A model generated the notes under the pieces. It did no database searches, was not told where the DNA came from, and worked only from the letters and a program-made list of their open reading frames with translations. A stretch of DNA of 64,000 nt from Allomuricauda sp. CP2A (GTDB lineage: Bacteria; Bacteroidota; Bacteroidia; Flavobacteriales; Flavobacteriaceae). Made by a program: the position numbers and the translations under genes. Location: positions 1 through 64,000 of the forward strand of contig NZ_LXTT01000117.1 of the NCBI RefSeq assembly GCF_001683915.1, given 5' to 3'. Shown piece after piece: positions 36,365-45,063 of this stretch; the stretch's first letter is position 1; each line of letters begins with the position of its first letter.

Positions 36365-36460
36365 TTACTTCTTCTTACCAGTAGCTTGGGTAGTCTTCTT
36401 TGCATTTGGCTTAACTGCCTTTGCAGGAGATGACTTTCCAGTTGACTTCGCTTGTTTCAT
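36365..36460 (-). CDS. Lysine-rich 31-residue microprotein
   Basis: An ATG at 36460 opens a 31-codon frame ending in TAA at 36365. The product has 10 lysines, several alanines, threonines and prolines, and no acidic residues (it starts MKQAKSTGKSSPAKAVK and ends TGKKK). This composition resembles the lysine/alanine/proline tails of histone H1-like and HU-extension proteins, suggesting nucleic-acid binding, which is an inference. It lies convergent to groL, just after its terminator. The unusually coherent composition argues for a real gene, but its length makes chance possible. Confidence 0.5.
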   Translation of the reverse strand: MKQAKSTGKSSPAKAVKPNAKKTTQATGKKK

Positions 36461-36692
36461 GAGTCAAATAAATTTAAAACTGGAGTAAATGTATTTCAGT
36501 TTTGAATCCGAAAATTTTATTTGGCTAAATATTAACTAAAACTGTCAGCCCGTTTTTTCAAACAAAAACGAAAAAAATCTTTGCTGGAATTGCCCATAAA
36601 TTTGTTATCGGTATACTTCAAACCGTTCTTGGTCTAAAACATTGGCCATTCGCTCTATTTTGCATTACTTTCTAAAAACTAAATCATTTAAG

Positions 36693-37892
36693 ATGAAACA
36701 TCTCCGCCCCATCATTCTTTTGGTCCTTTTCGGATTGGTTACCGCATTTTCAGTTCTAAAAAATCGCTCCGATTCCAAAGAACCCTCGGTAGCGGTCATG
36801 GCCTATTACGTTCCAGAGAAGGAGTACCATCCCGAAGAACTTCCGTTGCATCAATTGACCCACATTATTTTCTCCTTTACCCATGTGATCGATGGTAAAA
36901 TGCAATTCAGGAATGAGGAAGATGGAAAAAAGCTTGAACAATTGGTGGAGCAGCGTAAAAATCATCCCAATCTTAAGGTAATGATCGCCTGCGGCGGATG
37001 GGGTGCCGATGGTTTTTCGGATATGTCGCAGACCGCTGAAAACCGGAAAAAATTTGTGGAAAGTGTGGTGGAGTTCAATCAAAAGTATCAATTGGATGGG
37101 TTGGACATTGATTGGGAGTACCCTGCTATTCCCGCTGCAGGAACCGGGGCAAGACCCGAAGACAAACAAAACTTCACTCTTTTGATGAAGGAATTACGGG
37201 AAGCTTTGAATACCCTGGACAGGGAACAGACCCTGACCTTTGCCTCAGCAGGCTGGAAACCCTACTATGACAATATTGAACTGGAAAAGGTGATGGGTTA
37301 TGCAGACTACATGAACATTATGACGTATGATCAGGTGGGATCTAATTCACCCTATACCGGCCACCATACCCCTTTGGGGTATATCAAAGAAAGGGACCTC
37401 GAGGGAACACCTGCTGCCGAATTCATTACCAATTGGAAAAAAGAACAAGGTGATGACAGGGATTATGGTCCCAGATCAGCGGAAAAAATTGTGGAATACT
37501 GTCTTGAACAAGGTGTAAAACCAGAACAGCTAGTCATTGGTTCCGCATTTTACGGAAGAGCTTGGAAAGGCGTTCCCCCCAAGAACAATGGCCTTTACCA
37601 ATCCAACTCAGGCCCATATATTGGGTGGGCTGCCTACTACAATATCCGAAGTGAATTTGAAAAGGACCCGAATTTTAAACGCTATTGGGATTCTGTGGCC
37701 AAAGCACCTTATCTATACAATGCCAAGGACAGTATTTTTATCAGTTATGATGATACGGTTTCTGTACGGATGAAAACCGAATATGCCCTAAAAAAGAAGT
37801 TGGGCGGCATCATGTTTTGGCAATTGGGCAATGACACCAAGGAAAAAAATAGTCTTTTAAAGGCTATGTTCAATGCAGCTAGCCAAAACTAA
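36693..37892 (+). CDS. Glycoside hydrolase family 18 (chitinase-like) enzyme
   Basis: This 399-residue protein starts at the ATG at 36693 (MKHLRPIILL); an upstream TTG-initiated extension is less likely. An N-terminal membrane or signal segment covers about 5-21. The GH18 barrel has the catalytic motif DGLDIDWE (D135, D138, D140 and acid E142), plus ACGGWGADGFSDM and the MNIMTYD strand. The predicted role is hydrolysis of chitin or other N-acetylglucosamine glycans. No carbohydrate-binding module or T9SS C-terminal domain is present. It is monocistronic and convergent with the copper cluster. Confidence 0.92.
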   Translation: MKHLRPIILLVLFGLVTAFSVLKNRSDSKEPSVAVMAYYVPEKEYHPEELPLHQLTHIIFSFTHVIDGKMQFRNEEDGKKLEQLVEQRKNHPNLKVMIACGGWGADGFSDMSQTAENRKKFVESVVEFNQKYQLDGLDIDWEYPAIPAAGTGARPEDKQNFTLLMKELREALNTLDREQTLTFASAGWKPYYDNIELEKVMGYADYMNIMTYDQVGSNSPYTGHHTPLGYIKERDLEGTPAAEFITNWKKEQGDDRDYGPRSAEKIVEYCLEQGVKPEQLVIGSAFYGRAWKGVPPKNNGLYQSNSGPYIGWAAYYNIRSEFEKDPNFKRYWDSVAKAPYLYNAKDSIFISYDDTVSVRMKTEYALKKKLGGIMFWQLGNDTKEKNSLLKAMFNAASQN

Positions 37893-37900
37893 TACAGGAT

Positions 37901-39628
37901 CTACCAAGAATGGACAATGCTTCCGCAGGTCAACATTCCTTCGCCGTAATAGGGATTCCTGATTTCTTTTTCTGAACTCAGCCAATTGGCTCCATTATCA
38001 TTATTGGCCATGGGGCAATGCTGCACATAAATTTCCCCGTCCAGTTCCTTCATTTGGTTTCCAATTTTTATCATACTTTCAGATAAGACCATGAAATGGT
38101 TGCGCTGTGCCGCTATGGAATTCTCTTTGGCTATACCGGAAAGGGATTCTGCAATTTTTTCAACTTGAATTTTTCCGGTTTCATTCATTTCCATCTTCTT
38201 AAAATTTTCTACTTTCTGTTGAGCTTCATCAGCCCATTTTTGAGCTTGTTCCATATTGGAATCAACCAGGGCATCCTTAAGTTTTAGATAAGAATCCAAC
38301 ACTGTTTGAAAACCATTTTGGGTCTGTTTGGAAAAATTCGCGCCCATTTGCATTCCCCCGTGGCCCTCATGACCCGTCATGGTTGCTCCACCACTCTTGT
38401 TCATCATGGATTTTTTCCCCTGCAACTGGGCAGCGGCATCCACAGTAAAAGTTCCTTTGGCCACAATTTCTTCACCGATTTCAAGACCAGAGACCACAGC
38501 ATAACTTCCGTTGCTCAAATTTCCCAATTGCACTTCCCGCATCTCAAAAACGGGCTCACCAAGATTTGGTTGCACGTAAACTACAGACCGCTCACCCGTC
38601 CATAGTACGGCACTTTCTGGGAGGGTGATGGCTCTTTCTGTACTTGATTCGATCATTTTTATCTCACCGGTCACAAACATTCCCGGTTTTAAGAGTCCCT
38701 TTTGGTTGTCCAATTCCGCACGAACCTCCAACGTCCTGCTGGAATTGTTGAGCAAAGGATCCACAAAGGAAATCTTGGCCTGAAAGGTTTCATTGGGATA
38801 TGCCTTGGTGGTCACCTCAAGGGTTTGTCCTTTTTTGAACAATGCCAATTGGTTTTCATACGCATCAAAAATCGCCCAAACCGAATTCAAATTGGCCACT
38901 TTCACCAAAGGTGAACCTGTTTTAATGTAATCACCTTCCTCCACCATAATCCCGGAAACTACACCACTCACATTGGAATACACTGGGAAATTCTCCCGGA
39001 CCTGTCCAGAACTTTCGATTTCGTCTATTTGGGTGTCAGACAATTTCCAAAGCTTCAATTTGTTCCGAACGGCTTTGTACAATTGGGGCTGTGATTCCTT
39101 TAAATTGACAGCGGTCAATAACTCTTGTTGGGCGGAAACCAATTCTGGGGAATAAATAGTGGCCAATTGTTGTCCCTTTTTCACCTCTTCCCCTTCATAA
39201 TTAATATTCAACCGTTCAATCCTTCCATTAAAATAAGCGGATTGAACAGCATCAGACTCCTGATTGATAGCCACTTTTCCCGAAAGTTTCACATGACCTC
39301 CACCGGCAATTCCTTCCCCTATGGTTATGGTTTCCACACCGGCCAAAGCCATGGCGTTCTCCGTCATTTTTATTTGATTGGCCATCAGTCCCTCTCCGCT
39401 ACTTTCTGCTGGAATCAAATCCATCCCACAAATGGGGCACGATCCTGGCTCTGGTTGCATAATTTGTGGGTGCATGGAACAGGTCCACATTTCGCCCGAA
39501 GCAATTTCCGTGCTATGGTCATGCTCCGCTCCGTTTGTGGCATTGGCACCATTTCCAAATATGAGGTATCCGGCCAATAATCCCACCACAACAGCAATTC
39601 CAATGTATATGATGTTTTCCTTTTTCAT
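37901..39628 (-). CDS. CusB-type RND adaptor with heavy-metal-binding domain and DUF3347-like C-terminus
   Basis: This 575-residue protein has an N-terminal membrane segment (about 5-24) and a heavy-metal-binding domain at about 47-73 (MWTCSMHPQIMQPEPG, then CPICGMD; C50, C64, C67). A CusB-like adaptor core with barrel-sandwich and beta-barrel regions covers about 90-400. A His/Met-rich linker (GHEGHGGMQMG) precedes a DUF3347-like helical domain (about 430-575) whose end, YVQHCPMANNDNGANWL, is typical of metal-resistance proteins. It is the last gene of the copper cluster and partners the CusA pump. Confidence 0.9.
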   Translation of the reverse strand: MKKENIIYIGIAVVVGLLAGYLIFGNGANATNGAEHDHSTEIASGEMWTCSMHPQIMQPEPGSCPICGMDLIPAESSGEGLMANQIKMTENAMALAGVETITIGEGIAGGGHVKLSGKVAINQESDAVQSAYFNGRIERLNINYEGEEVKKGQQLATIYSPELVSAQQELLTAVNLKESQPQLYKAVRNKLKLWKLSDTQIDEIESSGQVRENFPVYSNVSGVVSGIMVEEGDYIKTGSPLVKVANLNSVWAIFDAYENQLALFKKGQTLEVTTKAYPNETFQAKISFVDPLLNNSSRTLEVRAELDNQKGLLKPGMFVTGEIKMIESSTERAITLPESAVLWTGERSVVYVQPNLGEPVFEMREVQLGNLSNGSYAVVSGLEIGEEIVAKGTFTVDAAAQLQGKKSMMNKSGGATMTGHEGHGGMQMGANFSKQTQNGFQTVLDSYLKLKDALVDSNMEQAQKWADEAQQKVENFKKMEMNETGKIQVEKIAESLSGIAKENSIAAQRNHFMVLSESMIKIGNQMKELDGEIYVQHCPMANNDNGANWLSSEKEIRNPYYGEGMLTCGSIVHSW

Positions 39629-39632
39629 GTGT

Positions 39633-40340
39633 TTATTTTTTTCTTTTTACAACTTTTCTCATCGTTGGTGACGAGGTAAACCAAAGCAAAAATCCGCTCA
39701 ACACGGTAATCAATCCCAAAAGGGAAAATGCCCGAAGCAAAGTGGTATTAAAATCATCACGACTTTCATAGTCCATCGTGTGGGTCATCCAAAGAAAATC
39801 GAACCATCTCCAATTCCGATGTCGCACCGTTTGAAATGAACCATCGGCCACCGAAACGTAGGCCTTAATATTTTCTGGTGAATCATACGTAATCACATAA
39901 GCGGGCAATTTCTTTTCCCTATACTCGTGATGTTTATCGGTCTCATTGATGACCTCAACCCCTTTAACTTTTAATTCTGGTGACATTTGGCGCGCCGCAA
40001 CTGCCAAGGCTTCTTGTTCCGAAACACCTTCCTTTATGTTTCCGTTTTTAGCATCTACCAAATATTCGTTATTGATCCAGTAATACGGTTTGCCTGCTAT
40101 TTCCTTAAGGCTCAACGAACTTATTTTAGATGGAATATTGATTTGTGAAAGCCCAATGAGTCCATCAAATGCAACGGGTTCATAATCCATGTTCCTAAAA
40201 TGGTCCCCATGGATTTCGTCAATATCGGTCCAGCTGAAGTAGAGTCCACTGGCTGTCCACATAATGAATTGAAGGCCCAAAAATATTCCCAAATACCTAT
40301 GGGCTTTTCTAATCTTAACCGCTGTTGTTCGTTTTACCAT
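39633..40340 (-). CDS. PepSY domain membrane protein
   Basis: This protein has 235 residues from the ATG at 40340 (MVKRTTAVKIRKAHRYLG), 7 nt after copA; an upstream ATG at 40382 would overlap copA by 35 nt. It has a PepSY-associated helix near the N terminus (about 14-34), a periplasmic domain with PepSY-like repeats (ISEQEALAVAARQMSPELKVKGVE; YVSVADGSFQTVRHRNWRW) and a second helix near the C terminus. PepSY membrane proteins often accompany metal or heme reductase systems. In this cluster it may assist copper handling, but no redox motif is visible. Confidence 0.82.
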   Translation of the reverse strand: MVKRTTAVKIRKAHRYLGIFLGLQFIMWTASGLYFSWTDIDEIHGDHFRNMDYEPVAFDGLIGLSQINIPSKISSLSLKEIAGKPYYWINNEYLVDAKNGNIKEGVSEQEALAVAARQMSPELKVKGVEVINETDKHHEYREKKLPAYVITYDSPENIKAYVSVADGSFQTVRHRNWRWFDFLWMTHTMDYESRDDFNTTLLRAFSLLGLITVLSGFLLWFTSSPTMRKVVKRKK

Positions 40341-40347
40341 TTCGTTC

Positions 40348-42846
40348 TTAGTCGATTGATTTAGTTCGTAATCGTAATGCATTGGCTATAACCGACACCG
40401 AGCTAAAGCTCATGGCCAGGGCCGCGATCATGGGCGAAAGCAAAATCCCAAAGAAGGGATAGAGCACCCCTGCTGCCACCGGCACACCAATGGTGTTGTA
40501 TATCAATGCAAAAAATAGGTTTTGTTTTATGTTTTTCATCACGGCCTCACTAAGGTTCCGTGCTTTTACAATACTGTGCAGGTCACCTTTCACTAAAGTG
40601 ATCATGGCACTTTCAATGGCCACATCGGTGCCCGTACCCATGGCAATACCCAAATCGCTTTTGGCCAATGCAGGGGCATCGTTGATACCATCACCCGCCA
40701 TGGCGACCACTTTGCCGTTGTTTTGAAGTTGTTCCACTTCCTTCATTTTATCCTCGGGCAAGGTCTCGGCTTTAAAATCATCCAAATGTAACTCACTGGC
40801 CACTGCTTTTGCGGTGGTGGCATTGTCGCCTGTAAGCATGATCACCTTTATTCCCTTATCTTGAATAGCCTTGATAGCCTTGGCACTTGTTTCCTTGATT
40901 TTATCTCCAATGGCCACAAAACCGTGACATTTACCATCAATGGCCAAATAGGAAACCGTTTTACCTTTCTCTTGTGCTTTTTTGACCTTTTCCATTATAT
41001 CATCAGAAATGTCAACATTGGCTTTTTCCATCAATTTGATGTTCCCCAACTGAATCTCCAAATCCTTGATCTTGCCTTCAACACCCATACCCGTCACGGC
41101 ATTGAAATATTTTGTCTTTAGAATTTTGATTTCCTTTTCTTTACCATAATTCACCGTCGCTTGTGCCAAAGGGTGTTCGCTATTGGCATTTACCGACACC
41201 AGATATTGCAGCAATTCTTCTTCTGAATAATCATCCGAAAACACTACCAATTGATCAAAAGTAGGCTTGCCCTCGGTGATGGTACCCGTTTTATCAATGA
41301 TCAGGGTGTCCACATCGGCCATTTTCTCCAAAGCTTCGGCATTTTTGATCAACACTCCATTTTGAGCGCCTTTTCCTACCCCTACCATTACGGACATGGG
41401 TGTGGCGAGACCGAGTGCACACGGACAAGCAATAATCAATACGGCAATGGCATTGATCAAAGCGTAAACATAGGTTGGCTGGGGACCCCATATCGCCCAA
41501 ACTGCGAATGTCAAAATAGAAATGATGACAACTGCTGGCACAAAATAAGCGGATACTTTATCAGCCAAATTTTGAATGGGTGCACGGCTTCGGCTGGCTT
41601 CGTTCACCATCTTGATGATTTGTGAAAGCAGGGTGTCGCTGCCCACTTTTTCAGCTTTCATCAAAAAGGTTTGGTTACCGTTGATGGTACCACTGCTTAC
41701 TTTGTCATCCACTGTTTTTTCAACGGGAATGGGTTCACCCGTGATCATGGATTCATCCACCGAAGTTTCTCCCTCCGTAATGATGCCATCCACAGGAATT
41801 TTTTCGCCAGGTTTCACACGGAGAATATCATCCTTTTCTATATCATCAATGCTTACCTCAACTTCTTCCCCATCCACAACTTTGATCGCTTTGTTGGGCG
41901 CCAATTTTAATAATTCCTTTACGGCATTATTGGTTTTGCTGTGCGCCCTAGCCTCTAACAATTGACCCAAAAGCACCAAGGTGAGGATTACGGTTGCTGC
42001 CTCAAAATATACGTGAACCGCACCTGTTTCCCCCTTGAACTGGTCAGGGAAAAATCCTGGGAACAACAATGCGAGCACACTAAATATAAAAGCCACGCCC
42101 GCACCGATACCAATCAAGGTAAACATGTTCAGGTTCCACGTTTTAATGCTTCGATAAGCCCTTTCAAAAAACATCCAAGTAGCGTAAAAAACCACAGGAA
42201 GCGATAGGGCAAACTGTACCCAATTCCAATGGCTTGGCACCATTAGTTTGTACAATGGGTTCTCGGGTATCATCTCACTCATGGCTATCAAAAAAATGGG
42301 CAGCGTAAAAGCTACTGCTATCCAAAATTTCTTGAGCAGTTTTTTATAGGTTTTTTCCTCTGCGCTGGCTTCGGGCTCCTTGGGCACCAACTCCATTCCA
42401 CATTTTGGGCAGGAACCTGGGCCATCTTCCACCACTTCGGGATGCATGGGACAGGTCCATTGCTGTTTGGAACTGGACGAAGTGTTTTGTTCCTCCACCA
42501 AATCCATCCCACAAACAGGACAATCGCCAGGTTCATCATAGGTTTTGTCTCCCTCGCATTGCATGGGGCAATAAAAAGTGCCATTTCCATTGGAAACCGA
42601 TTTTTTCTCTTTTTTCTTTGGTTTATGATGGTGGCCTTCGGCATGAATACTGTAACCGCCCCCATCTTTTTCCAAAGCTTCCTCGAACTTTTTAATTGGA
42701 ATGTGCTCCTCCATCTCAATCACGGCCTCGGCTTTTTCCAGATTTACCTCAACCCCGGTAACCCCATCCACTTTGGAAAGGGTTCCTTCTACATGATTTC
42801 TACAGCCATTACAGCTCATTCCGTGTATGTGATAGGTATGTTTCAT
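40348..42846 (-). CDS. copA: Copper-translocating P-type ATPase CopA
   Basis: This 832-residue P1B-type ATPase has an N-terminal HMA domain with CNGC (C12/C15), then two heavy-metal-binding domains (about 89-117, YCPMQCEG and CPVCGMD; about 128-154, TCPMHPEV and CPKCGME). The core follows: CPC in [12 protein letters not shown], the phosphorylation motif DKTGT, the HP motif SEHPLAQ and [11 protein letters not shown]. It exports Cu(I) from the cytoplasm. Two HMBD modules in one ATPase is an uncommon arrangement. Confidence 0.95.
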   Translation of the reverse strand: MKHTYHIHGMSCNGCRNHVEGTLSKVDGVTGVEVNLEKAEAVIEMEEHIPIKKFEEALEKDGGGYSIHAEGHHHKPKKKEKKSVSNGNGTFYCPMQCEGDKTYDEPGDCPVCGMDLVEEQNTSSSSKQQWTCPMHPEVVEDGPGSCPKCGMELVPKEPEASAEEKTYKKLLKKFWIAVAFTLPIFLIAMSEMIPENPLYKLMVPSHWNWVQFALSLPVVFYATWMFFERAYRSIKTWNLNMFTLIGIGAGVAFIFSVLALLFPGFFPDQFKGETGAVHVYFEAATVILTLVLLGQLLEARAHSKTNNAVKELLKLAPNKAIKVVDGEEVEVSIDDIEKDDILRVKPGEKIPVDGIITEGETSVDESMITGEPIPVEKTVDDKVSSGTINGNQTFLMKAEKVGSDTLLSQIIKMVNEASRSRAPIQNLADKVSAYFVPAVVIISILTFAVWAIWGPQPTYVYALINAIAVLIIACPCALGLATPMSVMVGVGKGAQNGVLIKNAEALEKMADVDTLIIDKTGTITEGKPTFDQLVVFSDDYSEEELLQYLVSVNANSEHPLAQATVNYGKEKEIKILKTKYFNAVTGMGVEGKIKDLEIQLGNIKLMEKANVDISDDIMEKVKKAQEKGKTVSYLAIDGKCHGFVAIGDKIKETSAKAIKAIQDKGIKVIMLTGDNATTAKAVASELHLDDFKAETLPEDKMKEVEQLQNNGKVVAMAGDGINDAPALAKSDLGIAMGTGTDVAIESAMITLVKGDLHSIVKARNLSEAVMKNIKQNLFFALIYNTIGVPVAAGVLYPFFGILLSPMIAALAMSFSSVSVIANALRLRTKSID

Positions 42847-42865
42847 CTTGTTTGTTTTTTTTATT

Positions 42866-42873
42866 CAAAACTA
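42866..42873 (-). promoter_or_regulatory. -7 box candidate for copA
   Basis: The minus strand reads TAGTTTTG, a perfect TAnnTTTG, about 20 nt upstream of the copA start. An inverted repeat abuts it directly upstream. No -33 TTG at the usual distance. Confidence 0.4.
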
Positions 42874-42887
42874 GCTGAACACCAGCT
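42873..42887. promoter_or_regulatory. Possible operator at the copA promoter
   Basis: AGCTG (42873-42877) and CAGCT (42883-42887) form an inverted repeat with a 5-nt spacer that abuts the copA -7 box. Its position fits a repressor or activator site, perhaps for the HMA-AraC protein encoded just upstream. Short palindromes arise by chance, so this is weak. Confidence 0.3.
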
Positions 42888-42915
42888 GGAAGCTTTTCAC
42901 AATTCTGGGTATCTT

Positions 42916-43467
42916 TTATACAATTTGATCTAAAGGCCTCCGATTCCAATCTTGCACTTTTCGGTATTCACTCATGGACATTCCTGTTATCGATTTAAAC
43001 TGTTTGGCCAAATGGCTACTGCTCTTATAGTTCAAATCATAAGCTATTTCAGAAAATGTCTTGTTATCCATCTGGATTTCTTCCTTTACCCGCTCAATTT
43101 TCAAGAGGATAAAATATTTTTCAATGGTCAGCCCCTCCTTGGCACTGAACATTTTACTGAGCACCGAATAATCCTTGTTCATTTTTTCTGACAGGTATTC
43201 CGAGAGATTTTGATGCATATCGTCTTTCAAAGCATTGATCAGGTGTTTTTTAATGTCAGCTATATAACTTTCATTCACACCCTCGATCAATTCAAAACCA
43301 TTTTTGACCAAAATCTCTCGAATACGCTCCAATTGGTTTTGGGCTCCATCAGAAAATTGGACTTCTCCCAAATCCATATGTACCACCTCGATGCCCGCAT
43401 TCTGAAACTCTTGTCTCAGAACGCCTTTGCATCTATCGCAAACCATATTTTTTACTTTAATCCGCAT
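42916..43467 (-). CDS. Metal-binding HMA-like domain fused to AraC HTH regulator
   Basis: This 183-residue protein begins with an HMA-like fold (MRIKVKNMVCDRCKG, with C10 and C13 in CDRC). A C-terminal AraC helix-turn-helix region follows (about 95-175; FSEIAYDLNYKSSSHLAKQFKSITGMSMSEYRK). The N-terminal cysteines give a plausible direct copper-sensing site on a DNA-binding protein that is much shorter than normal AraC. It lies between the HMBD lipoprotein and copA, so local regulation of the copper cluster is the likely job. Confidence 0.85.
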   Translation of the reverse strand: MRIKVKNMVCDRCKGVLRQEFQNAGIEVVHMDLGEVQFSDGAQNQLERIREILVKNGFELIEGVNESYIADIKKHLINALKDDMHQNLSEYLSEKMNKDYSVLSKMFSAKEGLTIEKYFILLKIERVKEEIQMDNKTFSEIAYDLNYKSSSHLAKQFKSITGMSMSEYRKVQDWNRRPLDQIV

Positions 43468-43490
43468 CGCTGGTACAATTCAAACTTTAA

Positions 43491-43835
43491 TTAATTGTGG
43501 GTATGTCCGTCCGCCATGTGCTCCTCGTTCAATACATAGGTCATCCCGCAAACTGGGCATTTCCCCTCTTCATCGCTTCCACTGCCTTCACAATGCATTG
43601 GACAAACATATGTGGAGGTATATTCCTTACCTTCCATTTTTGCGGTTTCCATGCCTTCCATGTCATGCCCTTCATGATCCATCTTTTCCATGTCATGGCC
43701 TTCATGTTCCATGGTTGCTTCCGTAGAAGTTTCTTTTGCTTCCTCCGTTTTTCCCTTGCACGATACCGTAAGTACCAATACTGAAGCGAATGCGATTCCG
43801 ATAATAGTTCTAATGTTTGTTCTCATTTTTGACAT
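43491..43835 (-). CDS. His/Met-rich heavy-metal-binding lipoprotein
   Basis: This 114-residue protein has lipobox LTVSC (C26). A tandem decapeptide-like repeat (about 42-62, EHEGHDMEKMDHEGHDMEG) supplies many His and Met ligands. A heavy-metal-binding domain follows, with CPMHC (78-82) and CPVCGM (93-98), then a His-rich end (EEHMADGHTHN). It should capture copper in the periplasm or at the outer membrane and pass it to the efflux channel. An alternative ATG three codons in (43826) is possible. Confidence 0.85.
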   Translation of the reverse strand: MSKMRTNIRTIIGIAFASVLVLTVSCKGKTEEAKETSTEATMEHEGHDMEKMDHEGHDMEGMETAKMEGKEYTSTYVCPMHCEGSGSDEEGKCPVCGMTYVLNEEHMADGHTHN

Positions 43836-43842
43836 TTTAAAT

Positions 43843-45063
43843 TTACTTGTTAATTAAATAATTGATGATGGCAGATTGTAGATAATACAACTGCACCGAT
43901 TGTATTTGATTGGTCTGAAATTTTAATTGTAACTCTTGAATGTCCAACACATCGTTAAAATCGATGGTGCCCGTTTCGTAATTCTTGATCAGTATTTCTT
44001 CGGCATCCTTGGCCTGTTTTAGGTTTTTTGCTTGGGTTTGATGCGTAATGCGTGCCTGGTTCCGTTGCGAAATGGCATTGGCATAGGCATTTTCCAGCAC
44101 GTTCAGCCGCTCCTCTTTTTGCAGTTCAATCTCTTTTTGACGAAGCTCGTTCTGTTTGGTGGTCGATTTAAACTTATTGTTGAAAATGGGAACCGAAAAA
44201 GTGACCATCGGCATTACAATATCCTTTCCGTTATCGCTAAAAACCATATTATCCCGTTCCGAAACAGGGATATAATCCAACCCTACCCCAAAACTTGGAG
44301 CATTCTCCTTTTGGTTGAGCAGTTCCGATTGGGTTACCGATTCATACAATTGATCATATTTGAGCAACTCTGGATTTAGGGTTAAATCTTCTTTGTTGAA
44401 AATGGGGTCGTCCTCAGGAATATCCATTACATTCACCACCTCAACTGCAATATTTTCATCTCGATTGAGGAGGTTATTGAAAACGGCCTGCTCTGCTAGG
44501 TACGATTGCTCCAACACTTCTTTTTGTTGCTGCAGTTCATTTTGACGAATTTGAAGTTTTAAAACATCAACCGCGGAGGCATTTCCCACCTCAACAGAGG
44601 TTAAGGCCAAGGTCTCGTAGGTTTTAAGCAGTTCTATATTTTCCTGCAACACTTTTTGCTTCGCCTGAATTCCATAGAGCACATAATAGGATTGTGCCAC
44701 GGACAAGGCCAATTTTCGTTTGGCGATCACAATTTCTACATACTCGGTCTCCGCCATGGAACTTGCATAGTTTTCCCGTGCGGTGATCGTCCCAAACCAA
44801 GGCAACATTTGCGATACCGAAAATCTAGCACGCTGTGCTCCTGTTCTGGTCTCTGGTTCGCTCACAAAATATCCTGCTGCTATGGTGGTATTGGGCAAAG
44901 TGTTCATTTCGACCACCTTTTCCTTTGCGATGTTATAGCGGAGTTCCAACGCTTGGATCATGGGACTGTTCAACTCAGCTTCTTGCAAATAGCTTTCCAA
45001 GGACTGGGCGTTAACCCCAAAAGCCGTTAAAGCAAATAGTATGTATATGAATCTCTTTTTCAT
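43843..45063 (-). CDS. TolC-family (CusC-like) outer-membrane channel
   Basis: This 406-residue protein has a signal peptide ending near residue 19 (AFGVNAQ). Two outer membrane efflux helical repeats follow, with segments such as ARFSVSQMLPWFGTITARENYA. It overlaps the CusA gene by 4 nt and is the channel of the CusA/CusB pump. Confidence 0.9.
   Translation of the reverse strand: MKKRFIYILFALTAFGVNAQSLESYLQEAELNSPMIQALELRYNIAKEKVVEMNTLPNTTIAAGYFVSEPETRTGAQRARFSVSQMLPWFGTITARENYASSMAETEYVEIVIAKRKLALSVAQSYYVLYGIQAKQKVLQENIELLKTYETLALTSVEVGNASAVDVLKLQIRQNELQQQKEVLEQSYLAEQAVFNNLLNRDENIAVEVVNVMDIPEDDPIFNKEDLTLNPELLKYDQLYESVTQSELLNQKENAPSFGVGLDYIPVSERDNMVFSDNGKDIVMPMVTFSVPIFNNKFKSTTKQNELRQKEIELQKEERLNVLENAYANAISQRNQARITHQTQAKNLKQAKDAEEILIKNYETGTIDFNDVLDIQELQLKFQTNQIQSVQLYYLQSAIINYLINK

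Larger units (their letters stand above)
36266..36692. other. Intergenic region with groL terminator and a microprotein frame
   Basis: This 427-nt gap holds the groL terminator near its left end and a 31-codon minus-strand frame at 36365-36460. The rest (36461-36692) is AT-rich and should hold promoters for that frame and for the GH18 gene. No full consensus promoter was found. Confidence 0.5.
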
